From assembly GCA_050292445.1 (NCBI GenBank), contig JBNKLQ010000273.1:1-7840 (forward strand): 7,840 nt of DNA, in the 5' to 3' direction. Both the position numbers and the translations under genes were made by a program. Below are positions 1-5,850 of the stretch, one piece after another. This stretch comes from Leptofilum sp050292445. GTDB lineage: Bacteria; Chloroflexota; Anaerolineae; Promineifilales; Promineifilaceae. The notes beneath the pieces are model-generated. The model was not told the origin of the DNA. It searched no databases and saw only the letters and a program-made list of their open reading frames with translations. Numbering within the stretch: position 1 is the first letter of the stretch; each line of letters starts with the position of its first letter.

Positions 1-277
1 CTGGACTTTGGAAGACCATGCCTACTTTTTGCCGCAGCGCCAGGACATCTAGACTGGTAATCTCTTCCCCGTCGAGAAAGATGGTTTGCGGCGCGGGTTC
101 GGTCAGCCGGTTGAGACAGCGCAGCAGGCTGCTTTTGCCGCTGCCGCTGGGACCTAGCAGGCAAACAATTTCGCCTGGCTGGACGTGCAGGGTAACTTCC
201 GTGAGAATGGAACGGCCGTTTTGCACCAACGACAGCGCATTTACGAAGAAGCGAGAGTCACCAGATTTGTTGTTCAC
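1..277 (-). CDS. ABC transporter ATP-binding protein, FetA(YbbL)/STAR1-like (N-terminal part; cut by window edge)
   Basis: This is the nucleotide-binding subunit of an ABC transporter, which hydrolyses ATP on the cytoplasmic face of a membrane permease. Only the first 92 codons are in the window. Visible are the strand preceding Walker A, Walker A itself (GPSGSGKSS, residues 42-50), the stretch LDVLALRQKVGMVFQ (77-90) and the Q-loop glutamine at 90. The run from FLDGEEIT to MVFQ closely resembles plant STAR1 and bacterial FetA/YbbL ATPases, which pair with a FetB-type permease linked to metal or aluminium tolerance; this is family knowledge recalled, not searched. The Walker B and signature motifs lie outside the window. 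The start chosen is GTG at 277: the frame is closed by TAA a few codons upstream and no ATG is available. There is no Shine-Dalgarno sequence, but a perfect TATAAT lies 6 nt upstream, so the mRNA may be leaderless. The gene starts 38 nt after the PAP2-like gene ends, on the same strand. Its permease partner would be expected beyond position 1. Confidence 0.85.
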   Translation of the reverse strand, partial: MNNKSGDSRFFVNALSLVQNGRSILTEVTLHVQPGEIVCLLGPSGSGKSSLLRCLNRLTEPAPQTIFLDGEEITSLDVLALRQKVGMVFQSP

Positions 278-283
278 CTGACT

Positions 284-289
284 ATTATA
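284..289 (-). promoter_or_regulatory. Perfect -10 box (TATAAT) just upstream of the GTG start of the ABC ATPase
   Basis: Read on the minus strand, TATAAT is followed by 6 nt and then the GTG codon, which would place transcription initiation at or next to the start codon. No good -35 hexamer is found at 16-19 nt spacing, so this rests on the -10 match and its position alone. Confidence 0.4.
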
Positions 290-315
290 CTGGAATTAGA
301 CGTTCACGAGATTGG

Positions 316-948
316 CTAGGCAACAAAGCAGCCAAATGGCACCAGGATGAGGACAACGGCCGTTCCCAACACCAATCCCGCCACAATTTGCGCTGGCGTA
401 TGGCGCTTTAGAAAGAGGCGCACCCAGCAGACCGAAACTACCAGGGGAATGCCAACAATTAAACTGGCCAGCCAGCCAAAGACCAATCCGACCAAAACGG
501 CCGTAGCAATGGCCCCGGTAGCGTGCAAGCTAATCAGCCAAAAATGGTTAATCACCGTGAGCATAATTAGCTCAATAATGTTGAACAGTGCCAGGCAGCG
601 CAGCAGTTCAGGCCCGCCAAAACCGGCAATGAGGCCGTAGGCAATCCCGGCAAACAAAATGGCGGAGAGGTAAGGGATATTGCGTTCGCGCGTATTGCTC
701 ATGTGCAGTTCAGCAATACGGCCGCTTTTGAGCAAGTACACGACCACCAAAATTGGAGCCAGCGAAACCAACAGCCCGTAAACTGCCGCCCACAAAAATC
801 CGATCCAGCCAGGTAGAGCATACAAGCCAAAGGCCAGCCCTACCACGGCAAACATTACCGGGGGACTGACCACGTTGGAGTAAATGCGGGCCGTTTTGAC
901 AAGCCCGGTGCGGTTGTGTACCAGCAGATCGAGGGGGAGTTTTTTCAT
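316..948 (-). CDS. PAP2-superfamily-like integral membrane phosphatase
   Basis: The product is a 210-residue, very hydrophobic protein with about six predicted membrane segments (roughly 31-49, 51-73, 93-112, 119-139, 147-175 and 187-207). It resembles PAP2 (type 2 phosphatidic acid phosphatase) proteins, which dephosphorylate lipid phosphates or polyprenyl pyrophosphates at the membrane. The three PAP2 signature regions appear in degenerate form: a charged NTRERN stretch (85-90) in place of KxxxxxxRP, SLHATGA (140-146) in place of the SxxSxH-type motif, and RLFLKRHTPAQIVAG (177-191) in place of SRxxxxxHxxxDVxxG. The catalytic-type histidines at 142 and 183 and an arginine are kept, but the aspartate of the last motif is replaced by Gln. 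Activity is therefore uncertain. The ATG at 948 is preferred. A longer frame to 1026 exists, but its extra 26 residues simply translate the 8-bp repeat array and are not credible protein. No Shine-Dalgarno sequence is visible. The gene is downstream of ahcY on the same strand, 109 nt away. Confidence 0.72.
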   Translation of the reverse strand: MKKLPLDLLVHNRTGLVKTARIYSNVVSPPVMFAVVGLAFGLYALPGWIGFLWAAVYGLLVSLAPILVVVYLLKSGRIAELHMSNTRERNIPYLSAILFAGIAYGLIAGFGGPELLRCLALFNIIELIMLTVINHFWLISLHATGAIATAVLVGLVFGWLASLIVGIPLVVSVCWVRLFLKRHTPAQIVAGLVLGTAVVLILVPFGCFVA

Positions 949-950
949 CA

Positions 951-1049
951 AGATGACAAGGTGACCAGGTGAAAGGGTGACAAGGTGACAAAGGGAAAAC
1001 TTGGTCACCTTGTCACCTGCGGCCAAAGGTCGCTGTCACCCTGTCACCT
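951..1049. repeat. Array of 8-bp units (AGGTGACA) in both orientations filling the ahcY-PAP2 gap
   Basis: Positions 951-990 are exactly five consecutive octamers: AGATGACA, AGGTGACC, AGGTGAAA, GGGTGACA and AGGTGACA. After a short spacer the same unit appears inverted as GGTCACCT and TGTCACCT (1003-1018), then TGTCACCC and TGTCACCT (1034-1049). The repeats begin 2 nt from the PAP2-like ATG and end 8 nt from the ahcY stop, so the intergenic region is nearly all repeat. This looks like a short tandem-repeat expansion rather than an insertion sequence or CRISPR array: the unit is too short and there are no unique spacers. Function is unknown. Confidence 0.85.
976..1017. repeat. Perfect 14-bp inverted repeat with 14-nt loop inside the octamer array
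   Basis: The arm at 976-989 (GGTGACAAGGTGAC) is the exact reverse complement of 1004-1017. The loop is 990-1003, with a further possible AAG/CTT pairing inside it. In RNA it would form a strong hairpin between the ahcY stop and the PAP2-like start. It may act as a partial terminator or a 3'-end stabiliser for ahcY. No uridine tract follows on the minus strand, so it is not a canonical intrinsic terminator. Confidence 0.7.
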
Positions 1050-1057
1050 CTTCAAAA

Positions 1058-2317
1058 TCATGTTCCTTCTTGCCAGGAGTTCAGGTACTTCTCCTGCCGG
1101 GCGGTGAGGGTGTCGATGTTAATGCCCATTGCCTGAAGTTTGATGCTGGCAATGCGCTGATCGATCTCTTCGGGGACAGTGTACACTTTGTTTTCTAGTT
1201 GGCCCTTGTTGTCGGCCAGGAATTTGGCGCTTAACGCTTGCCCGGCAAAGCTCATGTCCATCACCGAGGCGGGATGGCCTTCGGCGGCGGCCAGGTTGAT
1301 GAGGCGGCCTTCGCCCAACAGATTGAGTTTACGGCCGTCTTTCATGGTGTATTGATCGACGAACGGCCGTACCCGCTTAGGTTCGCCCACGGCCAGGTCG
1401 CGCAGGGCCTCTTTATTAACTTCCACATCGAAGTGGCCGGAATTGGCTAGCAAAGCACCGTCTTTCATGGCTTCGAAATGATGGCGATCAAAGACATAAA
1501 TGTTGCCCGTGGCGCTGACAAAAATATCGCCAATCGGGGCTGCTTCCAACATGGGCATCACCCGGAACCCATCCATGACCGCTTCCAATGCCTTCAGGTG
1601 GTCAATTTCTGTAACGATGACGTTGCCGCCCAGACCACGGGCGCGCATGGCAATGCCCCGGCTGCACCAACCGTAACCCGCCACAACAATGGTTTTACCA
1701 GCAATCAGGTAGTTGGTAGCCCGCACAATGCCGTCCATGGTGGATTGGCCGGTGCCATAGCGATTGTCGAACAGGTGCTTGGTCATGGCGTCGTTGACGG
1801 CCATCATGGGGAATTCCAGCGCGCCGTCAGCGGCCATTGCCCGCAGGCGGATAATGCCGGTGGTGGTCTCTTCCGTACCGCCGATGACGCCGTCCATCAC
1901 ATCGCGACGGTCTCTGTGGATGGTGCTGGTTACATCGGAGCCGTCATCCATGATGATGTTGGGTTTGTGGTCCAACACGGCCTGGATATGCTTGTGGTAG
2001 GTTTCATTATCCTCGCCTTTGATGGCAAAAACAGGGATTTCGTAGTGCGATACGAGCGAAGCGGCCACATCGTCCTGGGTACTTAACGGATTGCTGGCGC
2101 ACAGCATCACATCGGCACCACCAGCCTGTAACGCAATCATCAGATTGGCAGTCTCTGTGGTTACGTGCATACAACCGCTGATTCTCAGTCCGGCAAACGG
2201 CCGTTCCTCAGCAAACTCGTCATACACACCTTTCAAAACGGGCATCTCTTGGGAGCCCCACTCCATCCGCAATCGTCCACCAGGGGCGAGATCGGGGTTT
2301 TTAATATCAAATTCCAT
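1058..2317 (-). CDS. ahcY: Adenosylhomocysteinase (S-adenosyl-L-homocysteine hydrolase), short form
   Basis: This cytosolic NAD-dependent enzyme reversibly hydrolyses S-adenosylhomocysteine to adenosine and homocysteine, relieving product inhibition of methyltransferases. Substrate-site signatures are CMHVTTETANL (49-59), CASNPLSTQDDVAASL (73-88), DDGSDVT (124-130) and TEETTTG (148-154). The catalytic segment VNDAMTKHLFDN (174-185) supplies K180, D184 and N185. The NAD-binding turn is GYGWCSRG (214-221), with Ser at a position often Gly. GHFDVE (294-299) and EGHP (346-349) carry histidines that match conserved active-site positions. At 419 residues it ends in KYLNSWQEGT and lacks the KPDHYRY-type tail of the longer bacterial and eukaryotic enzymes, as is usual in the archaeal/Thermotoga-like group. 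The ATG at 2317 is supported by AAGGAGA about 9 nt upstream. The gene is preceded by adoK (133-nt gap), which consumes its adenosine product. Confidence is very high. Confidence 0.98.
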   Translation of the reverse strand: MEFDIKNPDLAPGGRLRMEWGSQEMPVLKGVYDEFAEERPFAGLRISGCMHVTTETANLMIALQAGGADVMLCASNPLSTQDDVAASLVSHYEIPVFAIKGEDNETYHKHIQAVLDHKPNIIMDDGSDVTSTIHRDRRDVMDGVIGGTEETTTGIIRLRAMAADGALEFPMMAVNDAMTKHLFDNRYGTGQSTMDGIVRATNYLIAGKTIVVAGYGWCSRGIAMRARGLGGNVIVTEIDHLKALEAVMDGFRVMPMLEAAPIGDIFVSATGNIYVFDRHHFEAMKDGALLANSGHFDVEVNKEALRDLAVGEPKRVRPFVDQYTMKDGRKLNLLGEGRLINLAAAEGHPASVMDMSFAGQALSAKFLADNKGQLENKVYTVPEEIDQRIASIKLQAMGINIDTLTARQEKYLNSWQEGT

Positions 2318-2326
2318 CTAAAATTA

Positions 2327-2333
2327 TCTCCTT
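2327..2333 (-). promoter_or_regulatory. Strong Shine-Dalgarno (AAGGAGA) of ahcY
   Basis: On the minus strand AAGGAGA precedes the ATG at 2317 by 9 nt and fixes this start. It lies only 8 nt downstream of the proximal arm of the leader inverted repeat (2342-2356), so folding there could affect ribosome access. Confidence 0.75.
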
Positions 2334-2341
2334 GCATCTTT

Positions 2342-2438
2342 AAACCTGACAGGTTCACTAAAAACGTAGGAATTCATGCTTGCTTTGCAATCGTACATAC
2401 TCGTGCCCATGTGATATTGATGGGAACCTGTCAGGTTT
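2342..2438. repeat. 15-bp perfect inverted repeat bracketing the adoK-ahcY intergenic region (ahcY leader)
   Basis: The arm at 2342-2356 (AAACCTGACAGGTTC) is the exact reverse complement of 2424-2438 (GAACCTGTCAGGTTT). Each arm is also nearly self-palindromic (AACCTG-N-CAGGTT), so the RNA can form either two small local hairpins or one long-range 15-bp helix. The 67-nt interior includes a smaller pairing, CCCAT (2406-2410) with ATGGG (2420-2424), which competes for one base of the distal arm. On the plus strand the distal arm is followed by a T-run and looks terminator-like, but no gene ends there on that strand. On the minus strand no T-tract follows either arm. No target-site duplication is evident. 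It could be a regulatory leader, a mobile short repeat or a terminator relic. Confidence 0.7.
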
Positions 2439-2450
2439 TTCTTTCTAAAT

Positions 2451-3410
2451 TTACTCTGTTAATAAAATATCCAATGCCCCGTCGTCGTCAAAATGTTGGC
2501 GAAAGCGGGCCACGAAATCTTGAGGTGAATAATGATGGTTCTGTGTACCCATCTGTTCTAGTACGTAAGTGGCTGCCAGGGAACCCATGCGCCCGGAAAT
2601 TTCCCAGGGCAGGCCCAATTGCATGCCACGCATCATGCCAGCGCGGAAGGCGTCACCAGCTCCGGTGGGGTCGGTGATGCTGCTAGGCGGCACGGCCGGA
2701 ATGTGAATTTCTGCACCATCGATGACCAGTCGGGCTCCTTCACCAGCCAGGGTTACCAACAAGCTGTCCACACGCTGCAAAAGTTGCGCTTCGCTGAGCC
2801 CTGTTTTTTCCTGGACGAGCTGGTGCTCGTATTCGTTGACGGTGAGCATGTGGGCCCCATCCAGGCCGTGCAACAGCTCTTCGCCACTGAAACGGGCTGC
2901 TTGCTGGCTGGGGTCAAAGATGAAAGGAATGCCCAATTTACGACACTCAGTGGCGTATTGGCTCATGGCGTCTGGCGCGTTGGGGGAGATGATGGCCAGG
3001 TCAGCGTCTGCCGCGTGCTGGGCAAAGCTAAGGCGGGCAGCATGGGCCATGGCTCCGGTGTAAAAGCTGGCGATCTGGTTCTGATCCTGGTCGGTGTTTA
3101 CAAAGAAGGAGGCGCAAAAATCGTTTTCAATTTCCACAATAGCGGAAGTATCAACGCCGTGGCCTTCTAACCAGTCACGGTAGTCGCCAAAATCTTGTCC
3201 GGCGGTGGCCATCACGCTGGGACGGCCACCCAGCAGGGCCAGGGTGTAAGCAATATTGGGCGCGGTGCCGCCACGCTGTCGGTTGAGCGAATCTACCAAA
3301 AAGCTGAGGCTGACGGTATGTAATTGATCGGCCACCAGTGAGTCGGTAAACTTACCGGGGAACGACATCAGATAATCGTAGGCAATAGAGCCTGTCACTA
3401 CTATTTTCAT
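2451..3410 (-). CDS. adoK: Adenosine kinase, PfkB (ribokinase) family, actinobacterial AdoK type
   Basis: The enzyme phosphorylates adenosine to AMP with ATP in the cytosol. The 319-residue protein tracks the mycobacterial AdoK pattern from memory. It opens with VTGSIAYDYLMSFPGKF (5-21), has the lid segment HTVSLSFLVDSL (31-42) and the PfkB GG signature RGGTAPN (46-52), and carries the typical stretches QIASFYTGAM (112-121) and FDPSQQAARFSGEE (165-178). VTLAGEGA (219-226) lies near the nucleotide site. The anion-hole/catalytic motif DPTGAGDAFRAG is at 247-258, with D253 as the expected base. Length is normal. The gene sits directly upstream of ahcY, whose reaction produces adenosine; removing it drives SAH hydrolysis, so the specificity call has contextual support. 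Other PfkB sugar kinases are the main alternative but fit less well. The ATG at 3410 has only a weak purine-rich stretch upstream. It lies 54 nt after the glycosyltransferase stop and may be co-transcribed with it. Confidence 0.93.
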   Translation of the reverse strand: MKIVVTGSIAYDYLMSFPGKFTDSLVADQLHTVSLSFLVDSLNRQRGGTAPNIAYTLALLGGRPSVMATAGQDFGDYRDWLEGHGVDTSAIVEIENDFCASFFVNTDQDQNQIASFYTGAMAHAARLSFAQHAADADLAIISPNAPDAMSQYATECRKLGIPFIFDPSQQAARFSGEELLHGLDGAHMLTVNEYEHQLVQEKTGLSEAQLLQRVDSLLVTLAGEGARLVIDGAEIHIPAVPPSSITDPTGAGDAFRAGMMRGMQLGLPWEISGRMGSLAATYVLEQMGTQNHHYSPQDFVARFRQHFDDDGALDILLTE

Positions 3411-3464
3411 TTTAATTCAACACTTTCTTGGATTTTTATCCGCAGATGTTGCAAAAGGTGCAGA

Positions 3465-4247
3465 TTATTGGTCTGTCCCCTGCGGTTTGGGTTTTATAAT
3501 AGCGGCGTTTTTTATTTCGGCCGTTTTAACTGTTTTTTTTAACGTTGGGCTAAGTTTCAGGCGGTCGCGTAGCATGGTCATAATGATTTTGAAGCCATCG
3601 GCAACGGTGATTTTTTTGCCTTCGGCGTAGGTGCGCGGATCGTAGTTGATGGGCACTTCAACGATTTGGTGGCCGCTGAGCAGCACCTTGTTGGTTAGCT
3701 CAAACTCCAAATTGAAGCCAGTAAGTGTGAGGTGGAGTGCTTTGGCGACATCAGCTTTGACCATTTTGGTGCCAGTGCCCACATCGGTGAGCTTGCTGCC
3801 GAAGAGCAGGTTGGTCATAAAGGTCCAAACACGCACGCCCAGGTAGGCATGGGCATATTCGTACTTCACATCGCCGCCCAAAATACGAGAGCCGTAAACG
3901 GCCGTTGCCCCCGTTTCCTCTACCTTGCGGCAAAACTTGGGATGCTCGGCCGGATCATACTCTTTGTCGGCATCCTGAATAATCAAGTAATCGCCGGTGA
4001 TGTTGTTGATGCCAGTGCGGATGGACATGCCTTTGCCCATGTTGCGCTCATGGTAAATCACCTTGATTTCTGGATCGTTAATGGCTTGCAGCAGTTCGCG
4101 AGTGCCATCGGTGGAAAAATTATCCACGACGATGATCTCGCGCGTCCAGCCATTGCCCAAATCGACCGCCTGGGTACGGGCAATGACGTCTTGAATGGTT
4201 GCTATCTCGTTGTAGCAACAAATTATGACCGATAATTTCATACGCAT
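3465..4247 (-). CDS. Family 2 glycosyltransferase (DPM1/polyprenyl-phosphate sugar transferase-like, soluble)
   Basis: This is a GT-A fold glycosyltransferase that probably moves a sugar from a nucleotide sugar to a lipid-phosphate or glycan acceptor on the cytoplasmic side of the membrane. Using the ATG at 4247 it has 260 residues. Motifs are the N-terminal LSVIICCYNE (5-14), VVDNFSTDGT (40-49), NMGKGMSIRTGI (69-80), the metal-binding DAD (92-94) in QDADKEYDP, then YGSR (118-121), LTDVGTGTKMVK (153-164), the acceptor-region segment GFNLEFELTNK (177-187) and EGKKI (209-213). No transmembrane segment follows, unlike GtrB/ArnC-type enzymes. The C-terminal 30 residues are lysine-rich. The start is uncertain: ATG at 4247 or 4241 matches the family start (MKLSVII), whereas a TTG at 4283 has a Shine-Dalgarno at ideal spacing and would add 12 residues. 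The acceptor cannot be deduced, and the neighbours do not reveal a glycan cluster. Confidence 0.9.
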   Translation of the reverse strand: MRMKLSVIICCYNEIATIQDVIARTQAVDLGNGWTREIIVVDNFSTDGTRELLQAINDPEIKVIYHERNMGKGMSIRTGINNITGDYLIIQDADKEYDPAEHPKFCRKVEETGATAVYGSRILGGDVKYEYAHAYLGVRVWTFMTNLLFGSKLTDVGTGTKMVKADVAKALHLTLTGFNLEFELTNKVLLSGHQIVEVPINYDPRTYAEGKKITVADGFKIIMTMLRDRLKLSPTLKKTVKTAEIKNAAIIKPKPQGTDQ

Positions 4248-4249
4248 GA

Positions 4250-4294
4250 AAGGTTGGTAAGCCGCCGCATTGGGGTCTACCAACCTTGCTCCTC
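4250..4294 (-). promoter_or_regulatory. Leader hairpin between Shine-Dalgarno and ATG of the glycosyltransferase
   Basis: Positions 4250-4259 and 4278-4287 are perfect 10-bp inverted arms (AAGGTTGGTA when read on the minus strand) around an 18-nt loop. A good Shine-Dalgarno GAGGAG (4289-4294) lies immediately 5' of the hairpin and the ATG at 4247 lies 2 nt 3' of it. In linear distance the Shine-Dalgarno is 41 nt from the ATG. With the hairpin folded only about 3 unpaired nucleotides separate them. The alternative is that the Shine-Dalgarno serves a TTG start at 4283, 5 nt away, and the hairpin is then coding. Confidence 0.5.
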
Positions 4295-4326
4295 TTCGTA
4301 TCTATCCATTTGAAAACAGAAGGGCA

Positions 4327-4332
4327 ATTATA
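4327..4332 (-). promoter_or_regulatory. Perfect -10 box (TATAAT) for the glycosyltransferase-adoK-ahcY group
   Basis: On the minus strand TATAAT would give a start near 4320, leaving a leader that contains the Shine-Dalgarno and hairpin. The best -35 at 17-nt spacing (TTCGCC) matches only 3 of 6. The spacer contains an ACGGCCGT palindrome (4341-4348). This is the only convincing -10 seen upstream of the three-gene group. Confidence 0.45.
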
Positions 4333-4415
4333 ACAGCCAAACGGCCGTTGGCGAATTTGCGCAAAAGTGTGGAAATATGCAGCAATGGAAGCAGCTGGTT
4401 GAGGAAATATGATAC

Positions 4416-4946
4416 TTAGAGGACCGTGTAGCTTTGTAAGGAGACCCCATTTGCGTAACGCTTGAAATCATAAGGCGCAAGATCATAATGATCGATCTTC
4501 GTGCCAAAAAGCTTTATACCTGCCCCCAAAAGAATCGGGTTGACCTTTAGCTTTATTTCATCGATAAGTCTGTTTTGCATTAAAAACCCGGCAAGTTGAC
4601 CACCGCCGCAAAGCCAGATGTCCTTGCCTTGTTGCTGTTTCAAATTTTGGATGTAGTCAGCTTCGTTGGCAGCAACCAGAGCCACTTCATTATTACTCTC
4701 AAATTGCAGAGAAGAAGAAAAAATGACGTTTTTCATTCCTTGATAAGCAGGTTCTCCTGCTTTCAGACCATACTGAAAACCAAATTCATAAGTTCCTCTT
4801 CCCATAAGCACTGTGTCATAGTTGCTAAACGATTGCACAAATTCATCTGCATGGGGACCTTCCATTAGGAATCCTGAAACAGAGCCATTTTCATGAGCAA
4901 TAAATCCGTCAATGGATGAGGCAATGTGGTAAATGATCTTTCGCAT
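4416..4946 (-). CDS. Dihydrofolate reductase-fold (RibD C-terminal domain) family reductase
   Basis: The product is a 176-residue single-domain protein of the RibD_C/DHFR-like group (YyaP/YwjB relatives), presumably an NAD(P)H-dependent reductase of unknown substrate. Visible family features are HIASSIDGFIA (7-17), LMGRGTYEF (47-55), IWLCGGGQLAGFLMQ (110-124) with the glycine-rich cofactor turn, LIDEI (127-131) and NPILLGAGIKLF (136-147). Length is typical of stand-alone members, which are often annotated generically as dihydrofolate reductase without shown DHFR activity. A strong Shine-Dalgarno, AAAGGAGT (4952-4959), sits upstream of the ATG at 4946. The gene is clearly more AT-rich than the genes on either side, shares this with the AraC-family gene 85 nt upstream, and contains no ACGGCCGT site. 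It is probably foreign to this genome and possibly controlled by the adjacent regulator. Confidence 0.9.
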   Translation of the reverse strand: MRKIIYHIASSIDGFIAHENGSVSGFLMEGPHADEFVQSFSNYDTVLMGRGTYEFGFQYGLKAGEPAYQGMKNVIFSSSLQFESNNEVALVAANEADYIQNLKQQQGKDIWLCGGGQLAGFLMQNRLIDEIKLKVNPILLGAGIKLFGTKIDHYDLAPYDFKRYANGVSLQSYTVL

Positions 4947-5031
4947 ATGTCACTCCTTTATTACGTCTTGTTTTATTAACGAGCAAAGGATAGCGTGATT
5001 GAGTGGAAACGTATTGTAAAAAATTTACCAA

Positions 5032-5850
5032 TCACCAATATTTGTTTAATGTAACAACATGGGGATAGTCTCGTTCGCACTTAAGATATTGAGTGGGACT
5101 ATAACCAGAAAAGTTGCGGAATTCGTGTATAAAGTGGGACTGATCGTAAAAATGGCAGCGAAAAGAAATATCAGAATAATTAGGGATTTCCCGATTAGTT
5201 AACAGGGAAAGCGCTTTGTTAAACCGGTAAATTCTTTGATACTTCTTGGGGGAAATGCCAATCCGATTCTTGAATATCTGAATAAGCTGCTTTTGTGAAT
5301 AACCTACCTGTCGGCTGAGATGAGCCGGGCCTACATTTTCATGGCACAGCTTTTTGGTAAGAAAAGAAAATAAGCGGTCTGGAGTGTTATGTTGCAGAAT
5401 CTTATTTGCTAAAAACTGATTGGCTAATGTGAATATTTCTTCTGCATTGAACTGGTCTGCTAGCCGTTCGCGAAACTGTATAATTTCGCTGCCTAAGATA
5501 TCTACTGCGTCAACCATCGTATCGACAAACTCTGAGCCAGGGATGCCCAGGAAGGCAGACAATCCGCCGGATTTAAATTGAATGCAAACTGTTGTTGCAT
5601 TTTGCTCAGACTCATAGATGCACGGTTTTGTTTGGATGCCGGTTATCCAGGCATTCTTGAAGGCCAGGTCTGGCTGATCGTTTGGCTTTTTTAATACCCT
5701 TTGGTTGCCATCCAGTTCGATAATTAGCTGTGAGTTGCCGTCTGGCAGCAGCTTTTCGTAGGCAGTATGGCCACTGTAGCCTTTGTAATAGATAATGGAT
5801 TTTACAAAGGTGCTTAAGGGGAATGCTGGTTCATAAATTCTTAGTATCAT
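5032..5850 (-). CDS. AraC-family transcriptional regulator (DUF6597-like N-terminal sensor domain)
   Basis: This is a 272-residue DNA-binding regulator. The N-terminal part begins YEPAFPLSTFVKSIIYYKGY, followed by LLPDGNSQLIIELDG (34-48), the pattern of the cupin-like effector domain often labelled DUF6597. The C-terminal AraC domain holds two helix-turn-helix units: HLSRQVGYSQKQLIQIFKNRIG (starting at 177; core motif 179-198) and YSDISFRCHFYDQSHFIHEF (225-244), the latter ending in the classic GYSPTQYL (249-256). Length is normal for the family. The ligand is unknown. The gene is AT-rich like the downstream reductase gene, which lies 85 nt away on the same strand and is the likeliest target. 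The ATG at 5850 overlaps the stop of an upstream open frame (ATGA), suggesting that it was once translationally coupled to another gene. Its own Shine-Dalgarno is weak. Confidence 0.92.
   Translation of the reverse strand: MILRIYEPAFPLSTFVKSIIYYKGYSGHTAYEKLLPDGNSQLIIELDGNQRVLKKPNDQPDLAFKNAWITGIQTKPCIYESEQNATTVCIQFKSGGLSAFLGIPGSEFVDTMVDAVDILGSEIIQFRERLADQFNAEEIFTLANQFLANKILQHNTPDRLFSFLTKKLCHENVGPAHLSRQVGYSQKQLIQIFKNRIGISPKKYQRIYRFNKALSLLTNREIPNYSDISFRCHFYDQSHFIHEFRNFSGYSPTQYLKCERDYPHVVTLNKYW

Noticed and set aside
949..1026. 26-residue N-terminal extension of the PAP2-like protein
   Set aside because: It only translates the octamer repeats (HLVTLSPGHLV), is not protein-like for this family, and a good ATG exists at 948.
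951..1049. CRISPR array
   Set aside because: Units are 8 bp, contiguous and in both orientations, with no unique spacers and no cas genes nearby.
1478..2086. Plus-strand 202-codon open frame
   Set aside because: It lies antisense inside ahcY, has low-complexity composition (His/Gly/Val-rich) and no family features; it is a shadow of ahcY codon bias.
2424..2440. Intrinsic terminator on the plus strand (palindrome plus T-run)
   Set aside because: No plus-strand gene ends there, and the near-perfect palindrome leaves almost no loop; kept only as part of the inverted repeat.
2318..2450. SAH or SAM riboswitch upstream of ahcY
   Set aside because: I see none of the conserved core sequence that I know for SAH, SAM-I or SAM-II riboswitches; only the inverted repeat is supported.
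4349..4415. Terminator after the DHFR-fold reductase gene
   Set aside because: No stable GC-rich stem followed by a T-tract was found on the minus strand; only short direct repeats of GCAGC/CAGC are present.
5012..5030. AT-rich near-palindrome (GTAAA-AAA-TTTAC) downstream of the AraC gene as an operator or terminator
   Set aside because: The arms are only 5 bp and such A/T symmetry is common in this AT-rich stretch; too weak to annotate.
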